64,000 bases of DNA from Phytophthora hibernalis (taxonomy: Eukaryota > Oomycota > Peronosporomycetes > Peronosporales > Peronosporaceae), in NCBI GenBank assembly GCA_012656075.1, contig JAAKBF010000119.1, forward strand, positions 62,001-126,000, written 5' to 3'. The first letter of the stretch is position 1, and every line of letters starts with the position of its first letter. Both the position numbers and the translations under genes were made by a program. The notes below the pieces were generated by a model. The model had not been told where the DNA came from. It was given only the letters and a program-made list of their open reading frames with translations, and made no database searches. Below are positions 18,813 to 29,862 of the stretch, piece after piece.

Positions 18813-19892
18813 TTGATCGACTGCAACACCCGCAATAACGTTCTCCATTTTGATTTCCTCTACATGGGCGAGAGCTATGGTGCGAGCAAGTACCTACTTG
18901 TCCTGAAGGACCACGCGACCCATTACTGCGAGTTGGTGGTGGCTGACGCGGCTGACAGCCGCGTCACGACGGAAGCGCTGCTGAATTGGCATTCACGATT
19001 TGGTACCCCGCCTGAATGGGTATCAGATAACGGCATGTATTTCAAAAATGAGGTGGTCGCCGAGCTCAGCCGCCGACTGCGGACAAAGCAGTCGTTCACG
19101 TTGGCCTACTGCCCGTGGATCAATGGATCGGTTGAGCGAGTGAATCGTGACGTGCTACAAGTCATACGCGCGATGATTCTGTCTTACAAGATCAGCTACA
19201 AGGACTGGGTGTACTTGGTCCCGATGGTACAGGCGAACCTGAATCACACGGCTCTGCCATCGCTGGGGAACCACTCGCCAACAGAGCTGTTCACTGGGCT
19301 ACAAAACCTTACACCTCTCCGAGAGTTCTACTTGCCAGACTCCCAAGAACTGCAGACGGTTCCAGAGGTGCAAGAGATCAAGGGCTACCTTGCAGAGCTA
19401 CGTGATAGTGTTCAAGCCATGCTCTGCGCGGTTGAGGACCAGAGGCTCAAGCAGCGCCTCCTCAACAAGAAGCGTGAACGCGGTGAAAACTTGGTGAATT
19501 TCACGGTAGGCGATTTTGTTCTCCGCTCTCGATTGGATGAGAAACACGGTAACAAGATGCAGTTGACCTGGGTTGGACCGTACCATGTCGTACGGGCCGA
19601 CGCTCACTCATATAGAGTGCAACACCTCGTGACAGGCAACGAATTGGACGTGCACGCCTCGAGATTGAAAATGTACGCTGATGACAGCATGGAGGTGACG
19701 GACGAGCTGCTGGAATACGTTTCTGCGCAAGGCATCGTCCTCGCTGTCGACAAGCTAAAGGCTCATCGGTGGAATAAAGACATCAAGGACTTTGAGATTA
19801 CAGTCGGGTGGAAAGGCCTACAATCCATCGAGGATTCGTACGAGCCGCTGGCTGATCTAGCGAAAGAGATTCGTGTTCTGGTGGATACCTAA
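18813..19892 (+). CDS. Gypsy integrase core and chromodomain
   Basis: The DDE core is visible as DFLYMGESYG, WVSDNGMYFKNE and NGSVERVNRD, supplying the Asp, Asp and Glu. After the core, a basic carboxyl domain is followed at residues 290-355 by a chromodomain-like segment (DIKDFEITVGWKGLQS...DSYEPL). Chromodomains steer insertion of this lineage, usually to heterochromatin, although this copy landed in a coding sequence. TAA at 19890-19892 ends the frame. The same frame stays open for another 500 bases without recognised domains. Confidence 0.85.
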   Translation: MIDCNTRNNVLHFDFLYMGESYGASKYLLVLKDHATHYCELVVADAADSRVTTEALLNWHSRFGTPPEWVSDNGMYFKNEVVAELSRRLRTKQSFTLAYCPWINGSVERVNRDVLQVIRAMILSYKISYKDWVYLVPMVQANLNHTALPSLGNHSPTELFTGLQNLTPLREFYLPDSQELQTVPEVQEIKGYLAELRDSVQAMLCAVEDQRLKQRLLNKKRERGENLVNFTVGDFVLRSRLDEKHGNKMQLTWVGPYHVVRADAHSYRVQHLVTGNELDVHASRLKMYADDSMEVTDELLEYVSAQGIVLAVDKLKAHRWNKDIKDFEITVGWKGLQSIEDSYEPLADLAKEIRVLVDT

Positions 19893-20413
19893 GTGCGGGA
19901 GACGGAAGACGAGAAGCTCCACGCGTATTGGGAACAACTACAACTTGGTGGTGGACAGCGCGCTGATAATGCTGGACCCATCAGCTCTACTACTGGTGAA
20001 ACGCTGACGTATCAGGGCGACAAGCGGCCGGCACGACGCCGGCAATCCGGTAGGAAGCGACGACGTCGAACTCAAGCGAGCGCGGTGATCAACTGGACGA
20101 CACTCGCCGAAGGCGAGGTCGAACTTCAGGTGAACGTGGTGATCAACTCGACGATGCTCGACCTGCTGAGGATCGACAACCTCCTGCAGGCGAACGTTTG
20201 GGGCAGACCGCGGCTTGGTCGGCTGGACCTGAAGGACGCCAAACACGGTCACGTACCGCAGCTGCTAGAGTCACGGCGACTTCTAGCGGCGATTCGAGCC
20301 GCTCCATTCATACTCGCAGGGACCGTGGCCAGCACAGCGAGCTCTGTCGACCAGGCAGGCTGTTGTAGCGGTGACCGAGTAATTGGGGGTAGGTGATCAA
20401 GATTCGGGGGCTG
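19893..20413 (+). other. Gypsy 3' internal region
   Basis: The frame stays open for 168 codons after the integrase stop. It encodes a basic, low-similarity sequence (PARRRQSGRKRRRRTQ) that may be an untranslated tail or an extension beyond a premature stop. G-rich runs (TTGGGGG, TTCGGGGG) just before 20414 are a plausible polypurine tract for plus-strand priming. Confidence 0.45.
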
Positions 20414-20950
20414 TGTAGTGGATCCTGGACTATTTCCAGCTTGGATCACCTCAGCGGAACCTCAAGGCTTCCACCAGGCATCCGGTTCGGGCGATGAGCG
20501 GCAGGCTCAGGCGTCGAGTGATGTCAGGTTAATATTTCAGGTGCACCCGGATGTGTCCGACGGCCGCCAGGTGGAGGTCGAAGTATCTGACTGTCGCCAG
20601 GCTGTGGACAATGGATGCAGTCTGTTATGCCAGCAAAGGCAGCTAGTGTCTTGCTGAGCTGTATAAGGATTTAGTAAGCCCAACTGCATGTTTCCTTTGG
20701 CAGGAGTTGCATGTACATTCTCACGGTTTGTCAGGCAGGTGGCCTCTGCCGATGACGGTCCGTATCACTGAGGGCATGTCCAGGAAGAGCTCGGGCTGGT
20801 TACCATCAGCACCCGTAGTCTCTCCACATCTCTCACTTTCCAATCTTCTACCTGACCAACACATCAATACATTCGGCTCTATTTCCGTGCGGGTTGGCCC
20901 CGCATTGCTGTGTTGGAGTTTTTGGTGATTTGGACCCGGGAGACACTACA
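20414..20950 (+). repeat. 3' LTR of the gypsy element
   Basis: Runs from TGTAGTGGATCC to GAGACACTACA, 537 bases. About 99% identical to the 5' LTR over aligned positions. Confidence 0.92.
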
Positions 20951-21340
20951 ACGCCGCAGCAAATGGCCGAGGAGATCATCGCCCAGTGTGGACTTGGCGA
21001 GGGAGCGGACATCGTCATCGAAGCCAGTGGCGCCGAACCCTGCATTCAGGCGGCCGTGCACGTCGCGCGCAATGGTGGATCGTTCACACAGGGCGGCATG
21101 GGCAAGACGGACATCGTGTTCCCTATCGGAATCCTGTGTGGTAAGGAGCTCCACGTGACCGGCAGCTTCCGCTACTCGGCCGGCGACTACCAACTGGCGC
21201 TCGACATGATCGCTAGCGGCAAGTTGAGTGTCAAGGAGCTGATCTCCAAGACGGTGCCGTTCGAACAAGCCAAGGAGGCGTTCGACAACGTCAAGGTCGG
21301 CAACGGTATCAAGTGGCTCATCAAAGGGCCCAAGAACTAG
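20951..21340 (+). pseudogene. Polyol dehydrogenase copy B, 3' part
   Basis: Continues the dehydrogenase after the retrotransposon, from TPQQMAEEIIAQCGL to the stop at 21338-21340. It is about 97% identical to copy A, including the substrate/NAD domain GGSFTQGGMGKTD and the carboxyl end GIKWLIKGPKN. Differences from copy A are mostly silent, with V-to-A near the start of the block and E-to-K near the end. The 3' flank is also shared with copy A for about 120 bases, so the duplication included the 3' UTR. Confidence 0.88.
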
Positions 21341-21552
21341 GTCACGGATGTTCGGGCTGGTACCATAAGCCAAGGCGTATCGTTGTAGCTTAAACCGTTT
21401 TGAATGCTTTCATCGTCCTTCTTCACTATCCGCTCTCGTCACTTACTTCGCGTGGACGTCTCCCCAAAAACATAATACCGGTACACATAAAAATTAATTG
21501 CATTTTTAATTATACTTATTAATTGTAGCGATTCGCAGAATTCCTCTCAACA

Positions 21553-22340
21553 TTGTTTGGATGTTCTCAGAGCTTAGATACGTTCTTAATACTGCTTATT
21601 CAAGTCTTTTCTGCGACGGGACATTGCGGTAGGCTGCCATGCTTCTGTTACGTTGAGCATGGGAACTACGGAGAGCTGAAGATGGCCTTGGGCCAAACTG
21701 AATATTTGGAAGCGAATGACACTGTAACCATGCAAATGCGAAACGAGATCACGGGCCATTGGGAGCCCTGCCGATTTGACGACGTTCACATATATGCAAG
21801 CCTGCGGCTTTGCAGTCAAGTTCTGCGACGATCAGAGCACTGCGTGGCTGGTGAAGGACAAGATCAAGCTGCGTTTTGATCACGACGACAAGTTGTACCG
21901 CCTACGAACGAAGTGTTCACTCCAGCTTGTTGCTGCCGTTGAAGCCCGCAAGAATGTGATGGGGTTGTTGCACAACCGCCTTGGTCGTCACGTGAGCATG
22001 AACACCATTCGTGAGTTGGCTGCAATCAAAGTCGATTTCGGCATTAACGTGAATATGAAGTCACTTTCTATGTACCATGCTTATCCGCTAAGCTAAGACA
22101 AATGTCCTATACGCGTAATCCTGCTCGTTGTCGGAACTCGTTGGAGAAGCTCTCCGTAGACATGTGCTCTGTGGCGTTGGGTTTTGAGCGCTCGGTCGAC
22201 AGTCGGCAAGGTTGCCCTTGCTGATGGATACGACCAGCGTGCTCTGATTGGCGGATTACACCCCCGCGGACACACGACAACAATTACGAATGTGCCGGTA
22301 AGATCGGGAGTCTCCCGCATATGAGAGGTTATGATGGGCA
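21553..22340 (+). pseudogene. Ty1/copia retrotransposon Pol relic (GAG-pre-integrase region)
   Basis: Two overlapping frames carry a copia-like protein. GQTEYLEANDTVTMQMRNEI is followed by KLRFDHDDKLYRLRTKCSLQ and LLHNRLGRHVSMNTIRELAA, which matches the GAG-pre-integrase LxHxRLGHxS motif. After a further frame change SLEKLSVDMCSVAL resembles the start of the integrase core. No LTRs, RT or RNase H are seen, so this is a fragment of a few hundred bases with several frame changes. Confidence 0.55.
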
Positions 22341-24639
22341 AATGACAGAATCCGTGGTTATTTCAAAATAAATGTGTGGTTGAATTGCCCCACCCACGTT
22401 TCCTGACAAAAGTGTGCTCGTTTTAGCACAGTAACATTTGGTTGTCTTTCGAAGCAGCATGTGCAAATACCCATCATTGAGTACGTGTTGAACAGCGTAT
22501 ACCCCACGAGAGCATTCACACGTCTTTGAGGCGGGGGGTCGGTCGGTGTTTAGATCCCCGGCAACATTGCGGACACAGAAGAGTCGCTATATTTCTCGAA
22601 GTACGGTTCATGTAGCTGAGCAAGTGCACTCTACCAATACCCATCTGCTACGCTACGGCGTAGCAGATGGGTATTCATTTGGCCCAATTAATTCCGCAAC
22701 CTCTTTATGAAGTTTGACAGCCGCTACCAGATAAAAAAATGCTCCAATGTTTGCATGCGAACACCATTTCAGGAGATGCCCGTATTCAAACGTTTTCGCC
22801 TTTTTCAGCACAATGGCAGCGTACAAGCTGTCGTACTTCTCCACTTAATATACTGCTTGCTGCAAATTGCAGCCTGCAATACCAATACCCCTGGACGCAC
22901 CACGTATTTTGTTTTTAATACCAAAATACGTGTGATCAAGATTTACACTAAAAACTGGTGATACATGTACTGGGAATACCTCTGGAGGTATGGACAACCC
23001 TCAACGGATTAATTTTACGGTACTGAGTAACTCTGATCCTGTAACCTAGGTTAACATCCTGTAATCTAGGTTAACATCCGTGCAACATTCAGCCACCGGG
23101 TAAACTCATGTCAGTCCACCACTAACAACATTCAGCCAAGTCGATGAAGTATAAATTATAACATGTACAGCTGGATACCACCGATCCTTGTTTACAGATC
23201 ATAAACAGGCTAATGACAGAATCCGTGGTGATCGGATTTTTATGTGCAAACTGACGATTTGGCGTGGTGAGCAAATCCAAAACGAACACACTGCTCTTTC
23301 AAAAATACACCAAAAATATGACTCATTTTCGGTCGCTGAAATTACTAGGAGGCTCGTGCTAGTGGTACAAAACGAGTCTACTGAAACTTAATATTTGTGG
23401 AGGTTATGTATGATTTAGAGTCTTTTTCTACATCGTATAAACTTTGAAGTCGCCTGGAGGACGGATGTCATCTTGTTTCAAACCATGAAAGTTGGAGATG
23501 CCGACAGGAAAACTACACCCGAACCTCACCCTTAAAAACCCTGAGAGCGGTGACACAACCTAAGCCGAGCTAGGTGTGACCCTGCCTGGTCCTGGGTTTA
23601 AGCCCGCGTGCTGCGCACACGGATCTTTAAACCGCAGGCGTTGTTTCGGCCTGCCGAGCGAGTTGCTTTCACCCCCTTATCCCGGGGATGTGTTGTTTTG
23701 TACCACTAGTCAGTTCCTTACTAGAATGTTGTCTGTAACGTCCACCTGAATTAGGTACGAAACGTATGCGGCCTCAGATGTTGCGTGAATGGAGCACTTT
23801 AGGGTAAATTGCTTTTAATAGTATTTACGCACTGGCAGGCTCAAAGCGCCTGTGTAGGTCTAGCGTAGTCGTAGTAAAAATGTCTCTTTTCATATACTAC
23901 TACACATACACAAACTGAGAGTTTAGCACATGTAAGTCAACCCCCTTTCTTGTCGTTTCGCCTGAGTTTCAGAGCTTCTTCGTGCAAAGCGCGACTTGTT
24001 TCAAAAAATGCAGAAAAGCATATGGAATAGAAGAACCAAGTATACTAATTGGCTAAATCGACTGTAAAAAGTACAACGTGTTTTTGTCGGCTTTTACATC
24101 AACCCTCTAGTAACCGAGAGTCCTGTCCGTCCATCTGTGTGTCCGTCCCGCCACTTCTCCTCGGTCTGCCTTTCACTGTCTTTTCGCATATCTACTAGAG
24201 GGTATTTCCAACAAAATGTTCACCTCCTTTACGGACTGTCACTACCATCTTGACTGCCCCAACTATACCGAATATTACAAAAATAGCCAACGATCACGGT
24301 TTAGAATCGGACTTAACTGCGAACAACTGTGACACGGACTCGATCGGTAGCACGATCATGACCCTATCCGCTCTTCCCATTGGCTGAAAGGCAATCATTT
24401 CTGCAGGAGCACGAAACAAACCAATTGGACCATAACCGCGCGGCGGACCCCGCTCTGCTGATATAATTTACAAAAACATACCAAAACCTGGCGTCCAGAC
24501 TGCAAATCGGGTGCAGTAGGAGCTGTTTTTGTTTTCCAACTCGATCCAGGCCATTTTAGACGCTGCCATAGGCAAGCAAGAGTACAACGTGCACAGTGCA
24601 CTCTACACGCGCTTTTGCAACATATTTCCTCTTTTCCGA
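22341..24639. other. Gene-poor stretch
   Basis: No gene with recognisable domains. It contains the perfect hairpin at 22636-22675 and a short direct repeat (CCTAGGTTAACATCC / TCTAGGTTAACATCC near 23046-23077). Confidence 0.5.
22636..22675. repeat. Perfect 18-bp hairpin with 4-nt loop
   Basis: AATACCCATCTGCTACGC pairs exactly with GCGTAGCAGATGGGTATT around TACG. No T-run follows, so it is not an obvious terminator. It resembles the tip of a fold-back. Confidence 0.85.
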
Positions 24640-25930
24640 TCGTTGGGACATGCTATTGGTCAACTATGCAACAGACACGTATATTATACACTATACACGG
24701 TTGTGCGAGACACAATGTAGTAGACGATACTCTGCATACGGTTGTGCAACAATGTATAGTGTATATTTATGCTGTATAATGCTTAATGTATACCACAGAG
24801 TCCTGTTTAGCGTGTACTTACGTATAGTGTATCGCGCTTGGGCGTTAAACACTGACATCCCCACACTTTACACTGGCACTCTTCGCATTATACGATGACA
24901 CGCTATACGCTATACACACTGACACGCCATACATTAAACACGGGCGAACGATGGCACGCTATAGACGGGCACGCTTTAGAAGGACACGGTATACGTAATA
25001 CACCTGCACGTTATATAATATACTCTGGACGCTGATACCCTGGCACGTTACATACCGTACTATACTGAACACTATCATGATACGCTGGACGCTATACAAT
25101 ATACACTGGAACACTATACACTACACATTATAAACATTATTGGCATCACTCTATTTACTATACATCGACACGCTACACACTTTGCACTCACACGCTATGA
25201 TTAGATAGTGGCACACTTTACGTTATACATGATTCGTTGGCACGCTATAATGGTGCTCTATGCACTAGAGCGCTATACACTATACACTGACGCGCTCTTC
25301 ACCGGCACGCTATACTCTATACCCTAGCACGCTGTCAACTTGCACGCTATACACTGTGCACACGAGCGCGCAATACACTGGCAGCTATACACTATACACT
25401 GACTCGCTGTACACTATACACTGGCGCGCTGTACACTGGAACGCTATACACTATAGACTGGCACGCTCTGCATAGGCACGCTATACACTATACACGAACG
25501 CGCTGTACACTGGCACGCTATACACCGGCGCGCTGTATGGAACGCTATACATTACACTTTGCACCCAATACTCTTTACACAGGCGCCCTATACATTACAT
25601 GTTGGCACACTGTACATTACTGGTACGCTATGTACAGTCGAGCGTTATACACTACCACTGACACGACCAATAGACCAGAGTACGGCTTGCGCGATGACGC
25701 TTAGCTGTGACGAGCCGTTGTTATCAATACAGACTACACTGGCGCGCACGCAAGTTGCACGAACATTAATCCGCAGTGCTACTATATACCCACTCTTTAG
25801 TGTACATTTTACTGTATACGCACCCGCAAGCTGCACAAACATTAATCAACAGTGCTACTATACACAGTATGCGCGGTCACGCGCTATACAGTATACTATA
25901 AGTACCCTTTACTGGTGCTAAACGCACCGA
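24640..25930. repeat. Degenerate minisatellite of CTATACACTGGCACG-like units
   Basis: Over about 1.3 kb the plus strand repeats variants of CGCTATACACTATACACTGG with irregular spacing. CGCTATA occurs more than ten times. Units drift in length (about 12-25 bases), which argues for an old or slippage-driven array. It lies just upstream of the RxLR gene at 26476. No coding sense is evident. Confidence 0.75.
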
Positions 25931-26475
25931 AAATCCTGAGGTGAGAGATACGCTTAGCACGGGTGTGTTTTTAAGTGAATTCTGGCAAATTATTGTTATT
26001 CAGTGTGTAATTACGCCTAGGTACGCGCGTTGCCTACATCCTCGACTAACTTTGTCCTCATTAAAAGCACGCTACTCAGTGTACCGCTTCAGCCTACACT
26101 AAACCTTTTTAACTATTTAACTTTTTTACCATGTAAATGCACCTAAAAACTCGCCGCAGCGAAGCGGAGGCGCCACCTACTCCTCCAACAAACCATGCCT
26201 ACAGCGTCCGCGTAGCGGGCGCCCAGAGCTAGTTGTCTGTTTTACAATAGTCAAAGCGATACATGTATGTACAGGTATCACTGATACCGTACTCGTATAA
26301 CCTCCCCAGCATGCATGTACCGGTACTGGTCTTATACACGTCGGCGCGACAACACACCAGGGAACACCTTCTGCAAATTTTCACTGTCCGACGGCCGATC
26401 CACTAGTTCCTGAGTTCGCGTTTTACCTTCAAACCCGCAAGTCTTCAATTCAAGCCACGTACACCACACCTTCAA
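25931..26475. other. Upstream region of RxLR gene 1
   Basis: No gene seen. Small palindromes such as GGTATCACTGATACC near 26275 are present. No convincing INR/FPR element was found immediately before the start codon. Confidence 0.4.
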
Positions 26476-26819
26476 ATGCGTCTCTCCTGTATTCTGCTGG
26501 TTGCTGTGGTCGCCCTGGTTGCTACTGGTAATGCGCTTCCAACTAAAGGTGGCGCTGACAAGCGTTTCTTGCGAGCCCACAAGACGTTTAACTTCGACGA
26601 CGCTGAAGAAGAAGAACGTGGTTCGACGATATCAAGCTCCCTCATATGTTCAAGCGACTGAAAAACGAACCCTCGTATTAAAACACCCTTTTTGCGTCGT
26701 GGAAAGGTGGGTTTGGAACGGTCAACGAGGCTGTTACATTCATGAGGAGTCAAGGCCTGAATGAAAACGCTATTGCCCATTTCAAGGACTTGTACGCCGC
26801 GTATCGCAGAACCCACTAG
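26476..26819 (+). pseudogene. RxLR-dEER secreted effector gene 1, frame broken
   Basis: RxLR proteins are secreted by oomycetes and delivered into plant cells. The first 48 residues are a textbook amino end: a signal peptide of about 20 residues (MRLSCILLVAVVALVATGNA), the RFLR motif at residues 30-33, and an acidic run ending in EER at 46-48. The frame then changes near 26617-26624 and terminates at 26661. The rest of the homologous carboxyl region lies in another frame, contains one in-frame stop near 26679, and ends at a stop at 26817-26819. As sequenced, no complete effector can be made. A sequencing error at the first break is possible. No WY-domain signature was confirmed. Confidence 0.75.
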
Positions 26820-27353
26820 GCGCCAGTAAAGGAGAGAAAGTCGCCTTACCCCACGGTAACTTTGATCGGTCATTTCTTGGCTTTTTAATGAGCTATGCTC
26901 TGTGAAATTATCACTGTGTCACTCGTTACAACGATCTTGAACTTGCATTGTTGTTTTTCGGCCTTAGGCGTGTTCACAGAGCAAAATGTTAGGAAACGAA
27001 TTGTCCGTGCTAATGTCGTCACCTTCTCGCCCAGCTTCAAACGGGCCCTCTGTTTGGCATATTTCGTGTTGACACAACCGATTCGCGACCGTCACCCCGC
27101 TGCAGCTGTATGCACTCCTCAAACACCCGTGCAACTTGCACTGCTTGTCCCAGCCATGAACAAAATTTTGCATGTTATCGCGCAAGTGCAGTCCGGGTGC
27201 TCTCACACTATCTGACGTCTGTACAACACCTACGAGTTTCTTTGATTTTATCAGAACGGTGTTTTCTTGGATACCCTCGAAAGAGGCTAGAAGAGCGCTT
27301 AGAACATGGTAATCCCGCTGGAGGTCAGAGTGAACGTGTTTTGTATATACGTA
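26820..27353. other. Intergenic
   Basis: No recognised gene. Open segments here have no domain signature that I can support. Confidence 0.4.
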
Positions 27354-27436
27354 TGCATCATGCAGACGTTCTCGTCCCGAACGCCATCAGCGGCGTTTTG
27401 TACTGTGCAAGTGGTCCTCATTATCATTTTCCCACC
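27354..27436 (+). pseudogene. SWEET C-terminal fragment
   Basis: GCATCATGCAGACG, then CTCGTCCCGAACGCCATC and GTGCAAGTGGTCCTCATT, matches the last helix of SWEET A and B. It has a 9-base gap at the NNY codons and a 2-base gap that breaks the frame. Only about 83 bases remain. It shows that a SWEET copy once lay between the RxLR gene and the membrane-protein cluster. Confidence 0.65.
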
Positions 27437-27844
27437 ACGTTGCGACACATGACCAAAGATAAACCAAAAGTGTTTTCAATCTACCAATACAGTCAATTCT
27501 CGTTGTTTCTTTAATTTCCAACGAAAAAATAATTTTGTCGATTGTGAGCATGATTCAGCTCCTTCTGTCTATTTCGACTAGCATAAGACTGTCGTTGACC
27601 ATAATGGAGGTCTCAAATCTCAATATACTGTAGGAATGGTTGGCATTGTCGGCTTGTATTTTACCGTGTTGACACTGTGAGCTTGTGTTTTCCCGTGCAC
27701 GGCGTCGCTAATTACTTTATTAGGTCGCCATCCCAACTCGCTGACTCTGGGGATATCAATGTCCAAACTTTTGGTTTTCTCTACACCATTGTTTCCTGGT
27801 TTCGACCCTGGAAAGTGTGGCATCGCCACCCTATTGAAAACAAA

Positions 27845-29642
27845 CGCTCGAGTTGGTCCACACTCTACGTCGAGGAGCAGAAGGCCTTGAGTGAAAGAAA
27901 AAGCTGGCTGAAAAATCGAGACCAGCAGTGATTTGGGCCAGATTAGCTGTCGTGGGGCTTATTGTGGTGCTGGTCACGTTGATATTGTTTTTTACTCGCA
28001 CAAACTACCTCACAACAGGAACTTTTTTCATCGAGGCGAAAGACAGCTACTTAGCATACTTAGAAGTACAACGAAATGGACTTGCTCATGACGGGAGGTT
28101 GCGGTCCATACCACGTGTGTGTCAAAGATCGTTGTTCCAGGCGTACACATTCAACCACGAAGCTCTGCAGAGCAAACCCACGTTTCAGAGCTTGTTCACG
28201 ATCACGTCGTGGGATTACAGCGTACTGAGCGTCGATGCTTTGAAGCTTGGCGAAGCACTCGACGCTATTAAATAAGAGTGATGAAATTTGCACAGGTGGG
28301 GTTAATGGCTCGAAAGATGCCAGTGCACAACACGGTTCACAAAGATACTACAGTCATCCAGTATTTATTTCACGCTTACTATCCTGGTTGCCGTGTCCGA
28401 GAAATCAACACAACGGGGTGTAAATTGAGGCAACGTGTAGTTTGATTAAGCGCTGGGAGTCGTACAGACTAACGATTCAATCCCCCGACATCACGGTTTG
28501 CACGGCAAGTAACATTTGCGTCCATAACTCCTACAATTTGCTTTGGGAGTGGGTGAGCGAGCTCGATCCCATTGTGGAGGACGAATCGCCGAGTACATTA
28601 ATGTTTTTCGCAATCGATACGCTGATACTGTCGAGCTCAGCGTGTTTCCAAGGAATAGTGGTGCTGCTGCTCATGGGGATCATTAGTTTGTACCAAATAA
28701 TGTCCCACTAGAGACCGGTGCTGCTAACACAAATCGATGTCAGAATGGACGAATGCAAGTGCTTTATCTCGCTCAAATAACGCATTACCTCGCACACAAC
28801 AAGTATTTATACTACTTGGGGCTTGCTACGGGGACGCTAACACCAGAATCGTTAGTAAACCTGGAGCCAAGGCGCGTACAGGAGAGCAGAAACTGGATTG
28901 GTATTTCCAATTGACATGGGAAACCATGCAAGTTGCCATCACGACTTGCATTTTACTGCTCTTATATTCCGTTCGCGTGACGTCCTTGAACATCATTGTG
29001 GACTGGAACGGTGGAAACTACCGAGCGCGGCGCAAATTATTGTGGACTCAACGACTCGTGCATTCTCATGAATGGCCATTGCGATCGCTTTGATCTCCAC
29101 TGGATTGGGTCCACCACATCGTTTCTCGTTCAGAAAGAGTTCTATAAGCTCCAACGACTGGCAGGCTACGTGGCGCGAATAGGCCATGGTAGACGAACTT
29201 CATCGGTGTTTTCGCTCATATTGCCACACCACACGGCAGCATCGTTCTAGAAAATCGGCTATGTCGACTTCCTGTGTGGTTCCGTTTGATTTTGGGATTC
29301 CACTAACAACTTTTGAGCAACACTGCCTCGGGTCTCCGTTTCCAAGCTGTTCAAAGATTGGGGTTACTTTGCCTACACTAACTACCGAGGGAAGTATTGC
29401 ACCAGCGTCGAGGCGTTGCTGCGTACCGGGTACGTGTTCTATCAGGTCTCTTCGGTCGAATTTTTGTTTGGCCAGGTTGCGCGTTTGAGGGCGTTCAACG
29501 TGTCAATTATCCGCTGGTATGTCGACCCAAGAAAAGGCACAGTCTCGTTTGCGCAGTCATGTAACATGCGAGTGAGGAGTATTTGGCTGTTTGTGCACCA
29601 TGACCACGTGTATTGGACTGGTTAGAAGAAGCAACCCCGTAG
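27845..29642 (+). pseudogene. Large multi-pass membrane protein family, copy 1 (degenerate)
   Basis: Pieces of the same protein as the three copies downstream occur in order but in shifting frames. They are SSWSTLYVEEQKALSERKS; the first membrane helix with FTRTNYLTTGTFFIEAKDSY (27928-28275); the ectodomain piece HEALQSKPTFQSLFT; VCTASNICVHNSYNLLWEW; GIISLYQIMSH (28442-28711); KARTGEQKLDWYFQLTWETM; and the carboxyl domain LTTFEQHCLGSPF and SVEALL, ending EATP and a stop at 29640. A large part of the ectodomain is deleted after about 28270. More than ten frame changes or stops are present. Confidence 0.75.
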
Positions 29643-29862
29643 ATTAATGCGTTGAATGTGTCTACAACTATGTGTATGTGCTACATCGCAAAATATGTAA
29701 TCGACAGCTTTCAAACAAGCTTTCGTGCCTAGTTGGATGTACTCAGTCGTGATTGTGTTCACTGCTTTCAACAGATTCTCGCTGTTTTGAAGCCATGGAT
29801 GCAGAAATCCAAAGCGAAAAAGCTGTTCTGCATACATCATTTGACTCCTACTCACTTCACGT

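Larger units (their letters stand above)
14770..20950 (+). mobile_element. Ty3/gypsy (chromovirus-type) LTR retrotransposon inserted in dehydrogenase B
   Basis: The element is bounded by TGTAGTG...CACTACA LTRs of 527 and 537 bases. It is flanked by a 5-bp target duplication, ATGCC on the left (14765-14769) and ACGCC on the right (20951-20955), which differ by one transition. Removing one target copy rejoins the dehydrogenase sequence exactly as in copy A. Internal domains follow the order gag, protease, RT, RNase H, integrase, chromodomain. The LTRs differ by five substitutions and one 10-base gap, so the insertion is recent. One in-frame stop and two frame changes break the pol gene as read here. 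Confidence 0.92.

Noticed and set aside
24640..25930. CRISPR-like array
   Set aside because: Units vary in length and sequence, there are no unique spacers of constant size, and the genome is eukaryotic.
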